Source of the DNA: Ptychodera flava | Taxonomy: Eukaryota; Hemichordata; Enteropneusta; Ptychoderidae | Reading direction: 5' to 3' | Length of the DNA stretch: 64,000 nucleotides | NCBI RefSeq assembly: GCF_041260155.1 | Contig: NW_027248285.1 | Coordinates: 1-64,000, forward strand | Part shown: in pieces, positions 12,197 to 23,648 of the stretch | Layout: each line of letters opens with the position of its first letter | Position numbering within the stretch: the first letter of the stretch is position 1 | Made by a program: the position numbers and the translations under genes | Notes under the pieces: model-generated | What the model was told of the DNA's origin: nothing | The model's database searches: none | What the model saw: the letters and a program-made list of their open reading frames with translations, nothing else

Positions 12197-12733
12197 AAAT
12201 ATATGAGTGCACTCAATTTCTAGATCCAAAATTTATATAACATTTGTTAGGTGCCATTGTTTCTGAGCCAGCAAATTGACTAACCTTTGATGAAACTTTT
12301 CAGAAATAGCTTCATTGCAAACATGACTGGTGAGTCTTTCAAGGCCTAGCTAGCAGACGCTGTCATCAAATATTTAAAATCCAAAAGCAAAGTTTAGCTC
12401 ACGTTTGGTGTATAGTATACCAAAGAGTGCTTGTATTGTTGGGTTTCTGGATCTATGTGTGTTGCCTGTATGTATGTATATATGTATTTACATCCACATC
12501 AAAAACTTGAAAACAATGGCACCTACCGTCTTAGTATTTTATGTACAGATGCACCCATGATTGAAGTTGTGAATTTGTTTGAATGAACGTGTTAGTGTCA
12601 AAAATGTTCCAATGAAGTACAAAAAAGCAAAAGACACAAATTTGCTGAAATTCTATAACCATATAAAGCCAGACTGGGTTGGAACTTTACATGCTGGTTC
12701 CTTTTGATGACCTTAGGTTTCATTACAGTTGAG
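12197..12733. other. Intergenic spacer
   Basis: No gene seen. A TATG/TATA-rich stretch is at 12470-12490. Confidence 0.4.
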
Positions 12734-13563
12734 GCCATTATTCTTCGGTGGGGCAAGTTGGTAATTACCTACCAATTTAGCTAGGGATATTGCAATATAC
12801 CAAGGGAACTTCCTAAGCCAAACTCTGTTTTCCTATCTGGAGCGGCAAGATGAAATCTAAACAAACACAGCGGGTAATGAGATTTTACAGCCAGCAATGG
12901 TGATCTGATACCGGGATGAACCATAAATGTACTCCACTGTCCGCTTTATATTTCATTTATTCTCTGTGCGATATTTATCATAGTTTCAACTTCATGTAGC
13001 TTTGTACAATTTTGTCATCTTGTCTCCAATTTCGATGGAGCTTTCAAGACAGACTGTAAGTTGACTTTTTATGAGTCGGTGATTGCTTTTGAATTAGACT
13101 CCTGTGAACCCATCCGTTTTTAAGGTCTATGGTGAACCACACAGTAAAGACCAACTTTTGAAAGATCAATGTACAAGGAGTGATCTCAAACTTTTGTACA
13201 AAATACCATGTTTTGTAATGATGTTACTTCATGCAGCTTTTTCAAACCTAGTTATGTGTAATATTTATCAAAAAGAAGACAAGGCACGATACGATCTCTT
13301 AAGATCGTGTTTTATTCCTTGTAGTTTTCATTCCCCAACCCAGTGCCCTTTTAACGAACCTACATGAAAATGGTTCGTCCCAGTTATCAGATCACCATTG
13401 CTGGCTGTAAAATCTCATTACCCGCTGTGTTTGTTTGGATTTCATCTTGCTGCTCCAGATAGGAAAGCAGAGTTTGGCTTAGGAAGTTCCCTTGGTATAT
13501 TGCAATATCCCTAGCTAAATTGGTAGGTAATTACCAACTTGCCCCACCGAAGAATAATGGCAC
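12734..13563. mobile_element. DNA element with ~180-bp terminal inverted repeats
   Basis: The left arm begins GCCATTATTCTTCGGTGGGG (12734) and the right arm ends with its complement CCCCACCGAAGAATAATGGC (to 13563). The arms stay complementary for about 180 bp, through CAGCAATGGTGATCTGATA at 12891-12911 and TATCAGATCACCATTGCTGG at about 13386. The interior (12917-13384) has no coding signature. No clear target duplication was found. Confidence 0.8.
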
Positions 13564-13595
13564 TACCTTAAGCATTAACGCAAAGTTTGTTATTG

Positions 13596-13743
13596 CTGAA
13601 TCTTTTAGACCTCTCCAGGATGGGGGAGGGGCAAATAAATGATATGAAGGTGACTTGCTTTGAGGCCAAAATTATGAAAATCACCTTGTTTAACTTGTCC
13701 AAAAGTAGAGGCACCGAGTGGGCCAACTTTTTAATGAAACAAC
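13596..13743 (+). repeat. Direct duplication, copy 1 (~148 bp)
   Basis: CTGAATCTTTTAGACCT... to ...GGCCAACTTTTTAATGAAACAAC. It matches 14381-14525 almost base for base, with a few indels (about 640 bp apart). Confidence 0.8.
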
Positions 13744-14380
13744 TTAAAAATTGATAGATATTTATTCCAATAAAACGCAACCAGCGCTGCGTTCCTTTAA
13801 GAAAAAATCAGCCTCACAACAGTCGTCGATAACCTCAATATATTTGTTGGAAATTCGTCAATACGAACAAACACTTGTTATGATGATATGCAGGACCGTG
13901 ATATTTCGACTAGAAATTGGTCTGTGAAAGGTTTTCCGTCTCCCCCTCCCATGGAGGTTTAAAGCTCGCGTATAAAAGCAACATTTGCAATGTTAAGACA
14001 ATTGTTTACATGTTTTATATTCATGTTTTCCTACGTATGAACAGTCTGCTGAACGTATCTTCGGCTTTCTTAACTGTAATGCCACGCGCTCTGGTTACCG
14101 GTGAAGATAGTGCGTATAAAATGTTGTACTTTTGTTCGTGTTTTCAGACCTGTTGCCTTTCTTGTTTAGCCTGAGCTTATATTGTGAAAAATAGGTTTGT
14201 TTAAGAATCATTTTCTGCTTCTATCGAAGTGATGAGTAAGGGGGTGAGACCGTCTAGATTGTTTTTGTAGCCTGAGGGAGAAGACCCAAAGAGATACAGC
14301 CGTGAGCGGGCACTCTGTGATCAAGGATTCAACCTCGGCAATCTCCTGCCGAAGCGCATGAACAACTGTGAATGGTTAGG
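13744..14380. other. Spacer between duplicated blocks
   Basis: No gene or repeat was recognised. The 85-aa ORF at 13917 has no family features. Confidence 0.4.
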
Positions 14381-14525
14381 CTGAATCTTTTAAACCTTTC
14401 CGGGATGAGGGGAGGTGCAAATAAATGAAGGTGACTAGCTTTGAGGCCAAAAATTATGAAAATCACCTTGTTTAACTTGTCCAAAAGTAGAGGCACCGAG
14501 TGGGCCAACTTTTCAATGAAACAAC
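14381..14525 (+). repeat. Direct duplication, copy 2 (~145 bp)
   Basis: Second copy of 13596-13743. The shared core includes CACCTTGTTTAACTTGTCC and GGCACCGAGTGGGCCAACTT. A small dispersed repeat is as likely as a local duplication. Confidence 0.8.
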
Positions 14526-14544
14526 CTGTATACTTTTGTAAACA

Positions 14545-14756
14545 ACACGATTGGAACTAATTTGGGATAATTGGATCTTCATGTTTTCCAACTTTCTAAA
14601 ATTTTTTGGGTGCCCTATAGCTGAATGTAGCGATATTACAAATTACTCATAAAAACAAGTGTGTAACTTAAAAAGAAAAGTAGGTAAGCCATATTTTTGC
14701 AGATTAAATCGACCTTACTTCACCATCCAATTATCCCAAACTAGTTCCAATTATGT
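14545..14756. mobile_element. MITE of the ACACGATTGGAAC family, copy 2
   Basis: TIR ACACGATTGGAACTAATTTG at the left and CAAACTAGTTCCAATTATGT at the right. Internal sequence is shared with 4355-4556 and 29269-29478. Confidence 0.8.
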
Positions 14757-14799
14757 TAAACCATAACCGATCAATTACCTTTTCTCATTTTATTGCTCA

Positions 14800-15235
14800 T
14801 TCCGAACCTCTGTTTTACAAACTGAATATTTTAGATATTTACAAAGTATTGTACTTGAATAATTGTCTGTGACTTAAAAATAACAATCTTCCTCATACAG
14901 TTGAACACTATTTTGAGATTCGAAAGCATTTGTATTCAACATGTTTAACACAAGTTGAAAATTTTCGCATCCCAAGCTCAATTTGACAATTTCACACACC
15001 TAATATTAGGGTATGCAGCTGTGAAACATTGGAATTTTCTGCCTGCTATCTCAAACATTGTCAAGTAGACAAGATTTCAAGTCCGCATTGAAACACCATT
15101 TACTGAATCTGCATTAAAACTGTGCCTTTCCCCTCCCTGCCGGCGGTAACACCCTCATGGGGTGCGAGATTTCGGTGTAATATCATGTCCGTTGTTGCCA
15201 TTTTGCTTTTTGTCCGGCAGTTTTTTTTTTTGCCT
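14800..15235 (+). pseudogene. 3' fragment of a LINE ORF2
   Basis: Translation in broken frames gives a typical non-LTR ORF2 C-terminus: AAVKHWNFLPA, then RFKSALKHHLLN (about 15010-15115). A GC-richer 3' UTR and a T/GCC-rich end near 15230 follow. It has stops and lacks RT motifs. The family is not assigned. Confidence 0.4.
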
Positions 15236-15406
15236 TACGAAAGGCAAACTAGTCTCAATTAATACAATAAGAAGAAAATTAAATATATATATATATATCT
15301 TAACCATCTACAGTACAGTTAATTTGTAGTTTTCTTTTGCTCATACATGATCTAAAATAATATACATATAAATATATATATTATATAAACGAAACCATTA
15401 TTACGA

Positions 15407-15605
15407 TAAATGAAACAACGTGAAAATGAATCATTGGTCATGACCATTAATTCATTTTCGCGATGGTTTCATTTAATTTGTCTAAAACCAGGGTCGAAAA
15501 TATGCATGGTCACTCATTCATTCAGTATCTTTCAACATGTCAAACAATATAAGCAGTATCTCGTATCAAACAAATTCATGAAAAATGGCCGACTTTGTCC
15601 CTTTA
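15407..15605. mobile_element. Half copy of the 11874-12196 foldback MITE
   Basis: Matches the centre and right arm of that element (GGTCATGACCATTAATTC, TCAACATGTCAAACAAT) and ends at ACTTTGTCCCTTTAA. It abuts the LINE coding remnant at 15608 and closes it with unrelated codons, so it marks an insertion or rearrangement point. Confidence 0.8.
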
Positions 15606-15607
15606 AT

Positions 15608-16908
15608 CACCATAAAGTGAATTGGATATCTACCTAGCTCTCCAACAACACCATCAGACGGTGCATGTTTAGAGACTCCAAGGATAAATCTATAATAAGA
15701 TATACTAACATCATTGAGAAAGTTACACTTGTCATTAATTTCATGTCCCCATATTTCACAGCCATATGTCATAATAGGAACAATTAAACTATCAAAGAGT
15801 GATAATGCAACTTTTACAGAAAGTGAACCATTTTGAAGGCCCTTACGAAGGCTGAAAAGAGCTTTCATTGCCTTCAATTTAAGATTGCGAAAATTACCTT
15901 TGAATTTACCATTTGGGGTAATGACAAAACCAAGGTAACAGTACTCTTTCACCAAGTCAAGAGTCACGTGACTCCAATGTAAGTGAGTGTAACTCCTTTT
16001 ATAAGATGATTACTTTTGTTGAACACAATAACTTTCGTTTTCTTAGTGTTGATAATAATTTCCATTCAGAACAAAAACTATGAAGTTTATCTAAGCAGCT
16101 TTGTAAGCCTGTTTCTGATTCTGAAATCAATAAAAGATCATCAGCATTCAATAGACAATTGATTAGGAGTTTACCAAGCTTGATAGGACAGTCCTCAGTG
16201 GAACCAAATGTACTGGGAAGATCATTTATAAAAATATTAAACAAAGTTGGACTTAAATTACACCCTTGCTTAACTCCTAAATTGGAGTCAATTCTTCAGT
16301 AAAGCAGTTGTTACTTTTCACACGATACTTAATGTTGTCGTACATGGACTTAATTAAACTATAAAAATTACCATTAATGCCATATTTCTGTAATTTCCAA
16401 AGTAAACTTGTACGCCAAACCCTGTCAAATGCTTTCTGAAAGTCTACAAAATAACAATAAAGATACCTACGACTGGGACTTTAGCTTAACTGAGAAAATT
16501 TCGCATAGACATGCTTATCAATAGCAGAACGCAAAACTAAAAGAATATCTACAGTTCTCCCTCAGCTCTAAAACCAGACTGAAATAGCGAAAGAACACCA
16601 TTGCTATTAAGAAAGTTTATAAGCCTGTTATTCAACAGGTAAACAATTTTGCAAGGCAACTATAGAAATCCCTCTGTAATTTGATGGATCACATGTATCA
16701 CCTGATTTGAACAAAGGGACCAAATATGCTTTTTTCCAAGCATTTGGAATGTTTCTGATCGAAGAATGACATTGAATAATGAGCACAATGGTGTAAGTAT
16801 GGAAGAACCACCATATTTTAGCATTTCGTTCAAAATACCATCAACAACTGGGGATTTCTCTGATTTTAATTTACGCAAAGCTTTTAATATTTCTGATTCT
16901 GTAAATAT
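15608..16908 (-). pseudogene. LINE reverse transcriptase, C-terminal part
   Basis: Read on the - strand this is one non-LTR RT. LRKLKSEKSPVVDGILNEMLKYG (about 16880-16810; motif 0/1 region) is followed by the LFNVIL block and FNIFINDLPS (about 16240). The catalytic box is LLNADDLLLIS (about 16150; usual FADD replaced by NADD). The thumb and C-terminus follow: EYCYLGFVITPNGKF, VPIMTYGCEIWG (15935-15735). Several frameshifts and stops occur. It is continuous with 23158-23300, so the Gmr1 element inserted into it. It looks like the CR1/I/Jockey-type group, but the clade was not resolved. Confidence 0.75.
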
Positions 16909-16910
16909 TG

Positions 16911-17472
16911 TTACGTGCAGAGAAAACGAACAAAAGGGTGAACTCAGCAGTTAACGTTTAAACAAAATTTATTACGAAAATAAAACTAATTGCTAAGTCA
17001 GGGATAGAGTACAAGTATTAAAAGTGTACAGACTACTTATCTCAGCTGGGACGGCAAAGCTCCAGTCTCAGAGTTGTAACAGTCAGTTGGATGTATGAAC
17101 AGTCCTTGCAGGCTTGAAGCTGCACAAAGTCCACAGTATAAATCCAGCGTTGGCAGTGAAGGTCTTGAAAAGTCTTGAGAATGACTACTGCTGGAGTTTA
17201 GTAACACACAAGAGACACGATCCCAAAAGTCTGACTGGAAGCTGTGCACGTCCCTTTTATAAAGGCATATAAGAACAATCTAGAACTTTTATTGACATGC
17301 TAATTACTGTTCTAAAATTATCTCTCTTACACAACTAATCAACTTTCCAGAACATTCCAAACATGACTAATTGAATTCAAGGTTGTGAGGTCATTAAGGG
17401 CAGTGACCTTGAGAATGTTCTAGACTAATTGAACTCAGGTCATGATGAGTGTGGGGAATGACCTACATAACA
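16911..17472 (-). repeat. Gmr1-like element, 3' LTR
   Basis: Nearly identical to 22594-23157. Both run from TTACGTGCAGAGAAAACG to GAATGACCTACATAACA in + coordinates. On the coding strand the LTR begins TGTTATGTAGG. Confidence 0.95.
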
Positions 17473-17487
17473 CACCCCCTCTTCAAA
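17473..17487 (-). other. Polypurine tract of the Gmr1-like element
   Basis: On the - strand a purine run, GAAGAGGGGGTG, lies immediately upstream of the 3' LTR. It is the expected plus-strand primer site. Confidence 0.75.
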
Positions 17488-17599
17488 AAAAAGAAAATTT
17501 TTCAAAGAAAAATCTTTCTTTTGCAAATGTAATCTTGAAAAAGATTTAAGTACTCAATTTTTTTTTCTAAAGTAAAACTTCTTGAAATTGAACAACAAT

Positions 17600-18100
17600 A
17601 AACTCTAAATACGAGAAAGACAGTCTGCAATTAAATTGTCTCTGCCTTTGATATGTCTAATGTCAAGATTAAACTCCTGTAACATTAAACTCCATCTTAG
17701 CAATCTCTGATTTTTGCCTTTAAATTTCTGCAGAAAACAAGAGGGTTGTGATCAATATAAACCACTATTGGCTGATTTGAAGAAGTAACATAAACTTCAA
17801 AATGCTGTAAAGCTAATATCAAAGATAAACACTCTTTTTCAATTGTAGAGTAGTTTCTCTGGATTTGTAAATTTGCGTGAAAAATAGCAAACAGGATGAT
17901 CTATACCATGACTATCCTCTTGCAATAAAACAGCACCAGCAGCCGTATCACTAGCTCCACAGCTAATTTGAATGGCAAAGTGAAATCTGGTGCAGACAAC
18001 ACTGGAGCACTTTGCAGTATGGCTTTAAGTGTATCAAATGCCTGTTGGCATTGCTCTGACCAAACAAACTTTACTTTCTTTTTAAGTAAGTTAGTCAAAG
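17600..18100 (-). pseudogene. Gmr1-like RNase H domain
   Basis: On the - strand it starts with the FVWSEQCQQAFDTLK connection (18070) and the SAPVLSAPDF block, then DASDTAAGAVL-type and YSTIEKE/YIDHNPL-type RNase H motifs. It ends with the [10 protein letters not shown] block near 17600. A frameshift near 17945 separates the two parts. Confidence 0.8.
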
Positions 18101-18880
18101 GCTCAGTAATTGTGGAGAAATTGGACAGAATTTTCTGTAGTAACCAGCCATACCGAGAAAGCGCATCAGTTGTCGTTTGCAGTTTGGTATGGGAAAACTT
18201 GAAATGGCACTGATTTTGGCATCAACAGGTTTTACCTCACCCTGTCCTACAGTATGTCCGAGGTAAGTTACCCTAGCCCAACCAAACTCAGATTTGGCAA
18301 GGTTGACAGTCAACATTGCTTTGCTCAGTCTCTCAAAGAACTTCCGCATGAGCTTGATGTGTTCCTCCCAGGTGTCACTATACAGGACGACGTCGTCAAC
18401 GTAAGCTGCACACCCGTCTAGCCCGGATATGACGTCGTTGATCATCCGTTGGAACGTTGCCGGAGAGTTCTTCATTCCGAATGGCATCACCTTGTACTGG
18501 AACAATCCGTCTGGTGTAACAAAGGCGGATATTTCACGAGCACGATCCGTCAGAGGGACTTGCCAAAATCCCTTCAGTAGGTCAAATTTTGTCACATACT
18601 TGGCTTTTCCCACTCGGTCGATGCAGTCATCAATCCTCGGGATTGGGAAAGTGTCTGTCTTTGTTAAAGTGTTGACCTTCCTAAAGTCCGTGCACATACG
18701 ATAACTGTGATCTGATTTGGGAACAAGTATGCACGGCGAACTCCAGTTACTTTTACTGGGTTCAATAAAGTCATTGTCCAGCAGGTATTTGACTTCTTCC
18801 TGGAGATATTTCGCTTTTGTTGGATTCAGTCTGTATGGATGTTGTTTTACAGGCTTACTGTCCCCAACATCAACGTCGTG
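18095..18880 (-). pseudogene. Gmr1-like reverse transcriptase
   Basis: The longest clean frame is 200 aa (18697-18095). The motifs are MCTDFRKVN, TFPIPRIDD, KFDLLKGFWQVPL (motif A Asp), MPFGMKNSPATFQRM, the catalytic box YVDDVVLYS (about 18395), LGHTVGQGEVKP and the MRFLGMAGYYRKF thumb. Upstream (to about 18880) lie the HPYRLNPTKAKYLQEE and SPCILVPKSD blocks. The Gypsy-type RT lies downstream of the integrase. Confidence 0.93.
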
Positions 18881-19057
18881 TAGATGACGTTTGTCCTCGT
18901 TGGAACATCTTGAAACAGGTGTTTATATTCATGGAGCAGTTCTTTCACCTGTTGTTGTTGTTCTGGCTGGAGGTGTGCCAACTTTGTAGACTCCAGCTTC
19001 TCCAGGATTTCTGAGTTCTGAAGCTTGACCGAGCCCAGCTTTGAGTTTAGAGTATTT

Positions 19058-20232
19058 TCACTCAGTCAGTTTCAGTATCACTATCTTCATAATGGCCAGA
19101 ACTGACTGTACTGACAGGCTTTGTTTTAGTAGGATTATCCCTATCCAAATATGCTTAAGCATATTTATGTGACATAGCTGTTTTTGTTTTCGCCTGTCAG
19201 GTGTTATTATGATGTAATTTAAATCACTCAATTTCTTATCAATTAGGTATGGCCCAAAGTAACGAGCATGGAGTGGTTTGCCAGGAATTGGAAGTAGAAC
19301 AAGAACTTTTTTGACCTGGTTCAAACTTCCGTTTTGAGGTGCTTTTATCATATTTGGTTTTCATTGACTGCTGAGATGACTCAAGATTTTCTCTGGCTAA
19401 TTCACATGCTTTAGAGAGTTTTGTACGAAAATCTGACACATATTGCAAAATATTCAGACAATCATCATCGTCTGATAGGAATTTCTCTTTAACGAGCTTA
19501 AGTGGGCCACGGACTGTATGTCCAAATACAAGCTCAAATGGGCTAAAACCAAGAGACTCCTGAATTGACTCTCTAACAGCAAAGAGCAGAAAATGAATTC
19601 CTTCATCCCACTGCTTCTCTGTGTCAAAACAGTAGGTCCTAATCATGTTTTTCAAAGTTTGATGAAATCGCTCAAGAGCACCCTGACTTTCTGGATGATA
19701 GGCGGATGACCTATACTGTTTAATGCCTAGCTGATCCATTACTTGTTGAAAAATACCAGACATAAAGTTGGAGCCTTGATCGGACTGGACACATTTAGGG
19801 AGGCCAAATAAAGTGAAAAATTTGACTAAAGCTCTCACTATAGTCTTTGTCTTTATATTTCTCAGTGGTATGGCTTCTGGGAACCGAGTTGATGTACACA
19901 TTATTGTCAGCATGTACTCATTTCCGATCTTGTTTTTGGTAGGGCCCAACACAGTCTATTAGAATCCTACTAAATGGTTCTTGAAATGCAGGAATTGGCT
20001 GTAAAGGGGCCTTTGGAATGGTTTGATTCGGCTTTCCTACCATTTGACATGTGTGACAAGTTTTACAGAAATGTGCTACATCCTGCCTGAGATTAGGCCA
20101 ATAAAAGTGACTGAGAATTTTATGATAAGTTTTCCTGACTCCTAAGTGACCAGCCCAGGGGGTTTCATGGGCCAGGCGCAATATTTCAGCACGTAGGGCT
20201 TTGGAACCACAATTTGATGTTTTATAGCCCAA
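19058..20232 (-). pseudogene. Gmr1-like integrase
   Basis: The zinc-binding HHCC domain is in 20232-19918 (LAHETPWAGHLG, CKTCHTCQ). The catalytic core follows: first Asp in LIDCVGP (about 19960), second in VQSDQGSNF (about 19780), Glu in GALERFHQTL (about 19685). A C-terminal stretch is at 19351-19058 (GPYLIDKKLSDLNYII). Frameshifts occur near 19945 and 19340. It lies between protease and RT. Confidence 0.92.
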
Positions 20233-20612
20233 TCGTCATCAACCAAAACGTCTGGAGGTCTCCATTTACGCATGAGAATACCAGATTTTGTATAATAGGA
20301 AACAGAGCTATCTGAAGTTTTACCTTCATCATCTACCCTGTCAAACAAAGACAAAATATCTGGGTCTTTGTGTTGTTCTGCAATGAGATTTGATCTAGAA
20401 AATGTCTGACTTTGGTCAGCAGAAGTTTTACTGGAAGTTTCAAATCCACGAGGGATAACGGAATGCTCCGTGTCAAACACCTGACTGAGAAAGGTGTCAT
20501 TTAAGTCAACATCTGTGACATTATTTTTGAGAGTATTTTGATTCTCAGAGTTTTCTTTGACATGGCTCGAGTAATGCACATGAAGGAAATAAATCGGGTA
20601 TCTCTTGTTCAA
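20233..20612 (-). other. Gmr1-like pol linker between protease and integrase
   Basis: An acidic, low-similarity stretch (SQVFDTEHSVIPRGF, PDILSLFDRVDDEG) continuing into the integrase frame. It lacks motifs and probably corresponds to the protease-integrase spacer of pol. Confidence 0.5.
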
Positions 20613-21185
20613 TTGGCTCTGGATCCTGATCTAAACTAGGATTATCAGTCACAAGTGGATTAGTAATGACCTTGTCCCCAGCAAGGTCGTTTCCAAGAAG
20701 AAGGTGAATCCCTTCAAAAGGCAAAAAAGGCCTAATACCTAAAGCCACAGGTCCAGAAACAAAGTCCGAAGACAAATAGACATTATGGAGAGGAACAGGA
20801 ATGTAGTCATTACAATCTACCCCCTTAATAAGAACTTTAGAACCTGAAAATGACTTTTCAGAAAACGGCAGGGTATCTGCCAACAAAAGAGACTGGGAAG
20901 CCCCGTATCTCTTAAAATTTTGACAGGGGTAGCGGAAGAGAAATCACTAGAAAGTGATATAAAACCATCATGAATAAATGGTTCGAAAATACCCATAATG
21001 CTATCTTGAGAAGAATTGACCTTGACCTCATTAATTGGGGATGAGAGGGGTTTAACCTCAGAAAATGTGTTGCACACATTATTAGACTCTAATTGAGTTG
21101 ATGAAGAAATAAAGCCGGTGGGCTTAGATCCACTTTGACCACTTTGACCTTCACGTTTTCTTTTCAATTTGAAACAATCTGACAT
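20545..21185 (-). pseudogene. Gmr1-like aspartic protease
   Basis: A Ser/Pro-rich leader is followed by VKILRDTG (catalytic DTG, about 20910). After a frameshift comes LIKGVDCNDYIPVPLHNVYL and the hydrophobic GIHLLLGNDLAG block (about 20700), typical of retroviral-type proteases. Confidence 0.8.
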
Positions 21186-22488
21186 TAAATGGCCGTCTTT
21201 CTTACAATAATTACAAGAAAGTGTACCGAACTGTTTGTCAGAAGGAGATTGAGACTTGGGATCTGATGATGTGGAAGTGTTACTTGAATTTTGTGAACTG
21301 TTGTCATTTGATTTTCTACTCTCCTTTGAAAAATTCTTGGATGAAAAGGAGGAGTTAAATTACCTGCATTGTTTCTGTATGAAAAGGACTGGGATGGTTT
21401 GCTGAGAAATGAAGATTTGTGGGTCAATGAATAATCATCGGCCAAACGTGCAGCAACCTCCAATGTATCTGCCTTTTGTTCATTGATAAACGTCTTGATG
21501 TCACTCCGGATGCACCTTTTAAATTCCTCAATCAAAACAAGTTGTCGTAATTTGTCATAATTCTGACTGACCTTTTCCGAAGAACACCAACGATCAAACA
21601 GTTTTTCTTTTGTTCGAGCAAATTCAACGTAAGTTTGATCCTTCGCTTTTTCACAATCCCTAAATTTCTGACGGTAAGCTTCAGGCACCACTCATAGCCC
21701 TTGAGAATTAATTCCTTCACAGAATCATAATCTGAAGCCTGCTCTACTGACAACTGAATGTAAATTTCTCTGGCTTTACCCACCAAAGCACTCTGCAAAA
21801 GCATAGACCAGGACTCCTTAGGCCAATTCAGACTCTGAGCAATTTTCTCAAAATGGAGAAAATATTTATCAACATCCTTTTCTTGGAAAGGGGGAACTAA
21901 CCTGAAATGCTTAGTGATGTCAAAATTGTCTGAAGGGAAGAATTTTCCTGACTTTCCAAGCTCTAAACGTCTCATTTCTAACTGCAGTCGGTGTTCTGCT
22001 AATTCTCTTTCCTTTTCTTTTTCCTCTCTTTCTTTCTCCCTTTGTCTTTCTTCCATTTGCAATTCTTTTTCTTTCATTTCCAATTCCCTCTCTTTCTGTC
22101 TTTCTTCCATTTCTAATCTTTCCTGCCTTTCTTTTTCTTTCTGTCTTTCTTCCATTTGCAATTCTTTTTCTTTCATTTGTAATTGCATTTGTATTTTTTC
22201 TTTTTCTAATGCCAATTTTTTAAGCTCCAAATCTGCCTGAATTTCTAATTCTAATTTTTTGAGTTCGAAGGAAGACTCAGGCTCATAATCTTTTAAGGCA
22301 GACTCTTCAAAATGGCCAGAATTAACTAAATGTTTTGCAATCTTGAATTGAATTTCTCGCTTGCGCATAGATCTTTTGACATCTACTTTAAGGAAATTTG
22401 CCAGTGCTATGAGGTTGTCTTTTCTGAGGGAATTAAATGCGTCCTGATCAAGGTCATCCATAAATTCGTCTGGCTTGAATTCCGCCAT
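21185..22488 (-). pseudogene. Gmr1-like gag with SCAN-like capsid and zinc knuckle
   Basis: It starts MAEFKPDEFMDDLDQDAF at 22488. Residues about 75-175 are a very charged coiled coil of repeated KEKELQMEERQKEKERE units, followed by the capsid N-terminus (FRLVPPFQEKDVDKYFLHFE, WSMLLQSALVGKAREIY). After a frameshift near 21700 comes the SCAN-like half (PEAYRQKFR, EKLFDRWC, LRQLVLIEEFKRCIR, ADDYSLTHK). A CX2CX4HX4C knuckle (CNYCKKDGHLMSDC) spans about 21218-21177. Gmr1-type gag is the proposed origin of the vertebrate SCAN domain. Confidence 0.88.
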
Positions 22489-22569
22489 GATTGAATTTCG
22501 CTGAGTTCACAGTATACAGTAGTTTTGAAAAGGCTGTCAAAATGTTGTCATATGGCTCAAAATATTCGT

Positions 22570-22587
22570 ATCCCGGACAAGCCCCCA
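22570..22587 (-). other. Primer-binding site, tRNA-Pro type
   Basis: On the - strand, six bases inside the 5' LTR, the sequence TGGGGGCTTGTCCGGGAT matches the tRNA-Pro primer site used by gammaretroviruses at 17 of 18 positions. Confidence 0.8.
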
Positions 22588-22593
22588 GTTTAA

Positions 22594-23157
22594 TTACGTG
22601 CAGAGAAAACGAACAAAAGGGTGAACTCAGCAGTTAACGTTTAAACAAAATTTATTACGAAAATAAATCTAATTGCTAAGTCAGGGATAGAGTACAAGCT
22701 TTAAAAGTGTACAGACTACTTATCTCAGCTGGGACGGCAAAGCTCCAGTCTCAGAGTTGTAACAGTCAGTTGGATGTAATGAACAGTCCTTGCAGGCTTG
22801 AAGCTGCACAAAGTCCACAGTATAAATCCAGCGTTGGCAGTGAAGGTCTTGAAAAGTCTTGAGAATGACTACTGCTGGAGTTTAGTAACACACAAGAGAC
22901 ACGATCCCAAAAGTCTGACTGGAAGCTGTGCACGTCCCTTTTATAAAGGCATATAAGAACAATCTAGAACTTTTATTGACATGCTAATTACTGTTCTAAA
23001 ATTATCTCCTTACACAACTAATCAACTTTCCAGAACATTCCAAACATGACTAATTGAATTCAAGGTTGTGAGGTCATTAAGGGCAGTGACCTTGAGAATG
23101 TTCTAGACTAATTGAACTCAGGTCATGATGAGTGTGGGGGGAATGACCTACATAACA
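22594..23157 (-). repeat. Gmr1-like element, 5' LTR
   Basis: Nearly identical partner of 16911-17472, with an added A at about 22780 and extra Gs near 23138. It lies directly upstream of the PBS on the coding strand. Confidence 0.95.
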
Positions 23158-23300
23158 ATGTTGAATTAAGAATAAGTTCACGTATATCATTGGCCGTTTC
23201 CATTTTTGTTAATTCAGATAGAATACGTTTAGAAACGTTATCAGTTTCTTCACAAGAAAAATCACCTAACTGCTTAAGTCTTGGTATTTATTAAAATTAA
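23158..23300 (-). pseudogene. LINE reverse transcriptase, N-terminal fragment displaced by the Gmr1-like insertion
   Basis: The - strand reads LKQLGDFSCEETDNVSKRI and LSELTKMETANDIRELIL. This is the segment that precedes the RT core at 16908, so the same LINE ORF continues on both sides of the LTR element. Confidence 0.65.

Positions 23301-23648
<348 letters not shown>

Larger units (their letters stand above)
16911..23157 (-). mobile_element. Gmr1-like Ty3/Gypsy LTR retrotransposon (complete, degraded)
   Basis: Two LTRs of about 562-564 bp flank a 5.1-kb interior on the - strand. The order is gag (SCAN-like capsid, CCHC knuckle), protease, integrase (HHCC + DDE), and only then reverse transcriptase and RNase H. 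Integrase before RT in a Gypsy-type RT, with a SCAN-like gag, is the Gmr1 hallmark. Primer site and polypurine tract are present. Flanking ATATT (16905-16909) and ATGTT (23158-23162) fit a mutated 5-bp target duplication inside a LINE. Numerous 1-nt frameshifts inactivate it, although the LTRs are still close to identical (a few substitutions and indels). Confidence 0.93.

Noticed and set aside
21914..22240. 108-aa plus-strand Ser/Phe/Cys-rich ORF
   Set aside because: It is the antisense shadow of the charged coiled coil of gag.
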